Part shown: piece by piece, positions 32,662-33,168 of the stretch
Numbering within the stretch: the stretch's first letter is position 1
Layout: the number at the start of each line of letters is the position of its first letter
Source of the DNA: a virus
Length of the DNA stretch: 33,168 nucleotides
Direction: 5' to 3' (one strand)
IMG/VR virus record: IMGVR_UViG_3300030116_005460
Span: 1-33,168 of that record
Notes under the pieces: model-generated
Seen by the model: the letters and a program-made list of their open reading frames with translations, nothing else
What the model was told of the DNA's origin: nothing
Databases searched by the model: none
Program-made: the position numbers and the translations under genes

Positions 32662-32714
32662 TACTATTTAGACGGTCTTAGGGTAAAAAAATACTTTTTT
32701 AGGAGTTTTTTTTT

Positions 32715-32743
32715 TTGATATACCTTTGTTCTTGTGGTATGAA
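32715..32743 (+). promoter_or_regulatory. Promoter for the structural genes, leaderless geometry
   Basis: TTGATA (32715-32720), 17 bases, TATGAA (32738-32743) preceded by TGG (extended -10). The box ends 5 bases before ATG 32749 of the prohead protease, so the mRNA would begin at the start codon. A T11 run (32706-32716) overlaps the -35 region. It is divergent from the 32587 promoter. Confidence 0.5.
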
Positions 32744-32748
32744 CAATC

Positions 32749-33168
32749 ATGATCAGAAAACACACAAGACTTCTACGGACACCCGGAAAGGAAAACGGAA
32801 GCGTCAGCAAAAGCAAGATTTCGTTTGTTGCTTCTACAGCAGCAGTCGATCGCTATGGCGATGTCGTGGTTCAAAACTGGGAACTCGAATCCTACAAAGA
32901 CAATCCTGTCGTTCTATTTAACCATGATCAACAATCCCTACCTATAGGGAAAGGCGACGTTAGAATAGAAAATGAGCAGCTTATGATTGACGTTGAGTTT
33001 GATATGGATGACCCAACTGCAGCTGAGATTGCTCGTAAAGCTAAGTCCGGCTTTTTAAATGCTGTCAGTGTTGGGTTTCAGCCGCTTGAGTTTGTACCTC
33101 GCAATGAGTTGCCAGGTGATCACGAACACAAAGGCGATATGGGCAACTTATATACAAAATCTGAATTG
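32749..33168 (+). CDS. HK97-type prohead protease, N-terminal part (continues at base 1)
   Basis: Encodes the N-terminal 140 residues of a capsid maturation protease of the U35/S78 herpesvirus-assemblin-like group, which cleaves the capsid scaffold inside the prohead. The window shows DRYGDVV (34-40), an FNHD motif with the likely catalytic His (H59) and LNAVSVGF with the likely catalytic Ser (S107). ATG 32749 is the only start in the frame, since an in-frame TGA lies 9 bases upstream. There is no nearby Shine-Dalgarno site, and a promoter-like -10 box ends 5 bases before the ATG. The frame runs off the window end and continues at base 1, so the joined protein is about 300 residues. It is followed directly by the major capsid gene, as is usual for this family. 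Confidence 0.88.
   Translation, partial: MIRKHTRLLRTPGKENGSVSKSKISFVASTAAVDRYGDVVVQNWELESYKDNPVVLFNHDQQSLPIGKGDVRIENEQLMIDVEFDMDDPTAAEIARKAKSGFLNAVSVGFQPLEFVPRNELPGDHEHKGDMGNLYTKSEL
33085..33168. repeat. Terminal direct repeat (right copy)
   Basis: Second copy of the 84-base end overlap, inside the prohead protease gene, with one synonymous mismatch to bases 1-84. Removing it gives a unique genome length of 33,084 bases. Confidence 0.85.

Noticed and set aside
32715-32921. 68-residue ORF overlapping the prohead protease start
   Set aside because: Basic, low-complexity translation in another frame; the protease frame has clear catalytic motifs.
1-33168. Temperate functions or integration site
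   Set aside because: No integrase, excisionase or CI/Cro-type repressor was recognised; the zinc-ribbon/RHH protein alone is not enough to claim lysogeny.
1-33168. tRNA genes
   Set aside because: T-arm-like words such as the GAATCC near 32888 lie inside coding sequence without cloverleaf partners; nothing supportable by eye.

Overview
The window is essentially one complete genome of a tailed phage with a siphovirus-type particle. Its first 84 bases recur at its end (33085-33168), in the same reading frame of the same gene and with a single synonymous mismatch. The record is therefore a circular or circularly permuted molecule of about 33,084 unique bases, cut inside the prohead protease gene. 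No integrase, excisionase, recognisable repressor, rRNA or tRNA was seen, so a lytic life style is likely. The host cannot be named from the sequence; start codons, Shine-Dalgarno sites and sigma70-like promoters suit a bacterial host.

Layout. (1) 32749 through the junction to 5785, plus strand: prohead protease, HK97-fold major capsid protein, a small head protein, head-tail connectors, tail completion protein, a DUF2341-like protein and the tail tube. They are followed by a membrane-anchored Cys-rich protein and a TET-associated-type glycosyltransferase (to 7076). (2) 7129-11953, minus strand: RusA-like resolvase, Rad52/DdrA-like annealing protein, a zinc-ribbon/RHH regulator and several unknown, probably early genes. 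(3) 12217-17599, plus strand: two overlapping small ORFs resembling a frameshifted tail chaperone pair, a ParB-like protein, a TET/JBP dioxygenase, a P-loop kinase, small terminase, a holin-like protein, large terminase and a BhlA-like membrane protein. (4) 17601-18281: a 680-bp modular array of 59-bp and 33/40-bp repeats lying between convergent operons. (5) 18281-27230, minus strand: L,D-transpeptidase-like lysis candidate, two tail proteins, tape measure, a pyrimidine-dimer-glycosylase-like protein, a MuF-type head protein and the portal. (6) 27291-32587: HAD phosphatase and a putative DNA-hypermodification transferase on the plus strand, then myo-inositol-1-phosphate synthase, a DUF932-like protein and an unknown protein on the minus strand.

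The most striking content is a dispersed set of probable DNA-base hypermodification genes: TET/JBP oxygenase, P-loop kinase, TAGT glycosyltransferase, a helical protein resembling the amino acid:DNA transferase/aGPT-PPlase group, and a ParB-like partner. No cytosine-C5 methyltransferase or thymidylate-synthase-like hydroxymethylase is visible. A working model is that thymine (or host-made 5mC) is oxidised in DNA, then phosphorylated and/or glycosylated and decorated. The HAD phosphatase and the phage-borne inositol-phosphate synthase next to the transferase raise the speculative possibility of an inositol-derived decoration.

Regulatory structure is also unusual. At least five minus-strand genes share a 5' leader with the core AGCAAACAAC just upstream of the ribosome site, usually preceded by a small hairpin. 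Two plus-strand units (32749, 27291) have -10 boxes 5-6 nt before the ATG, as expected of leaderless mRNAs. The portal and MuF genes appear to be joined by a -1 frameshift at an 11-base homopolymer.
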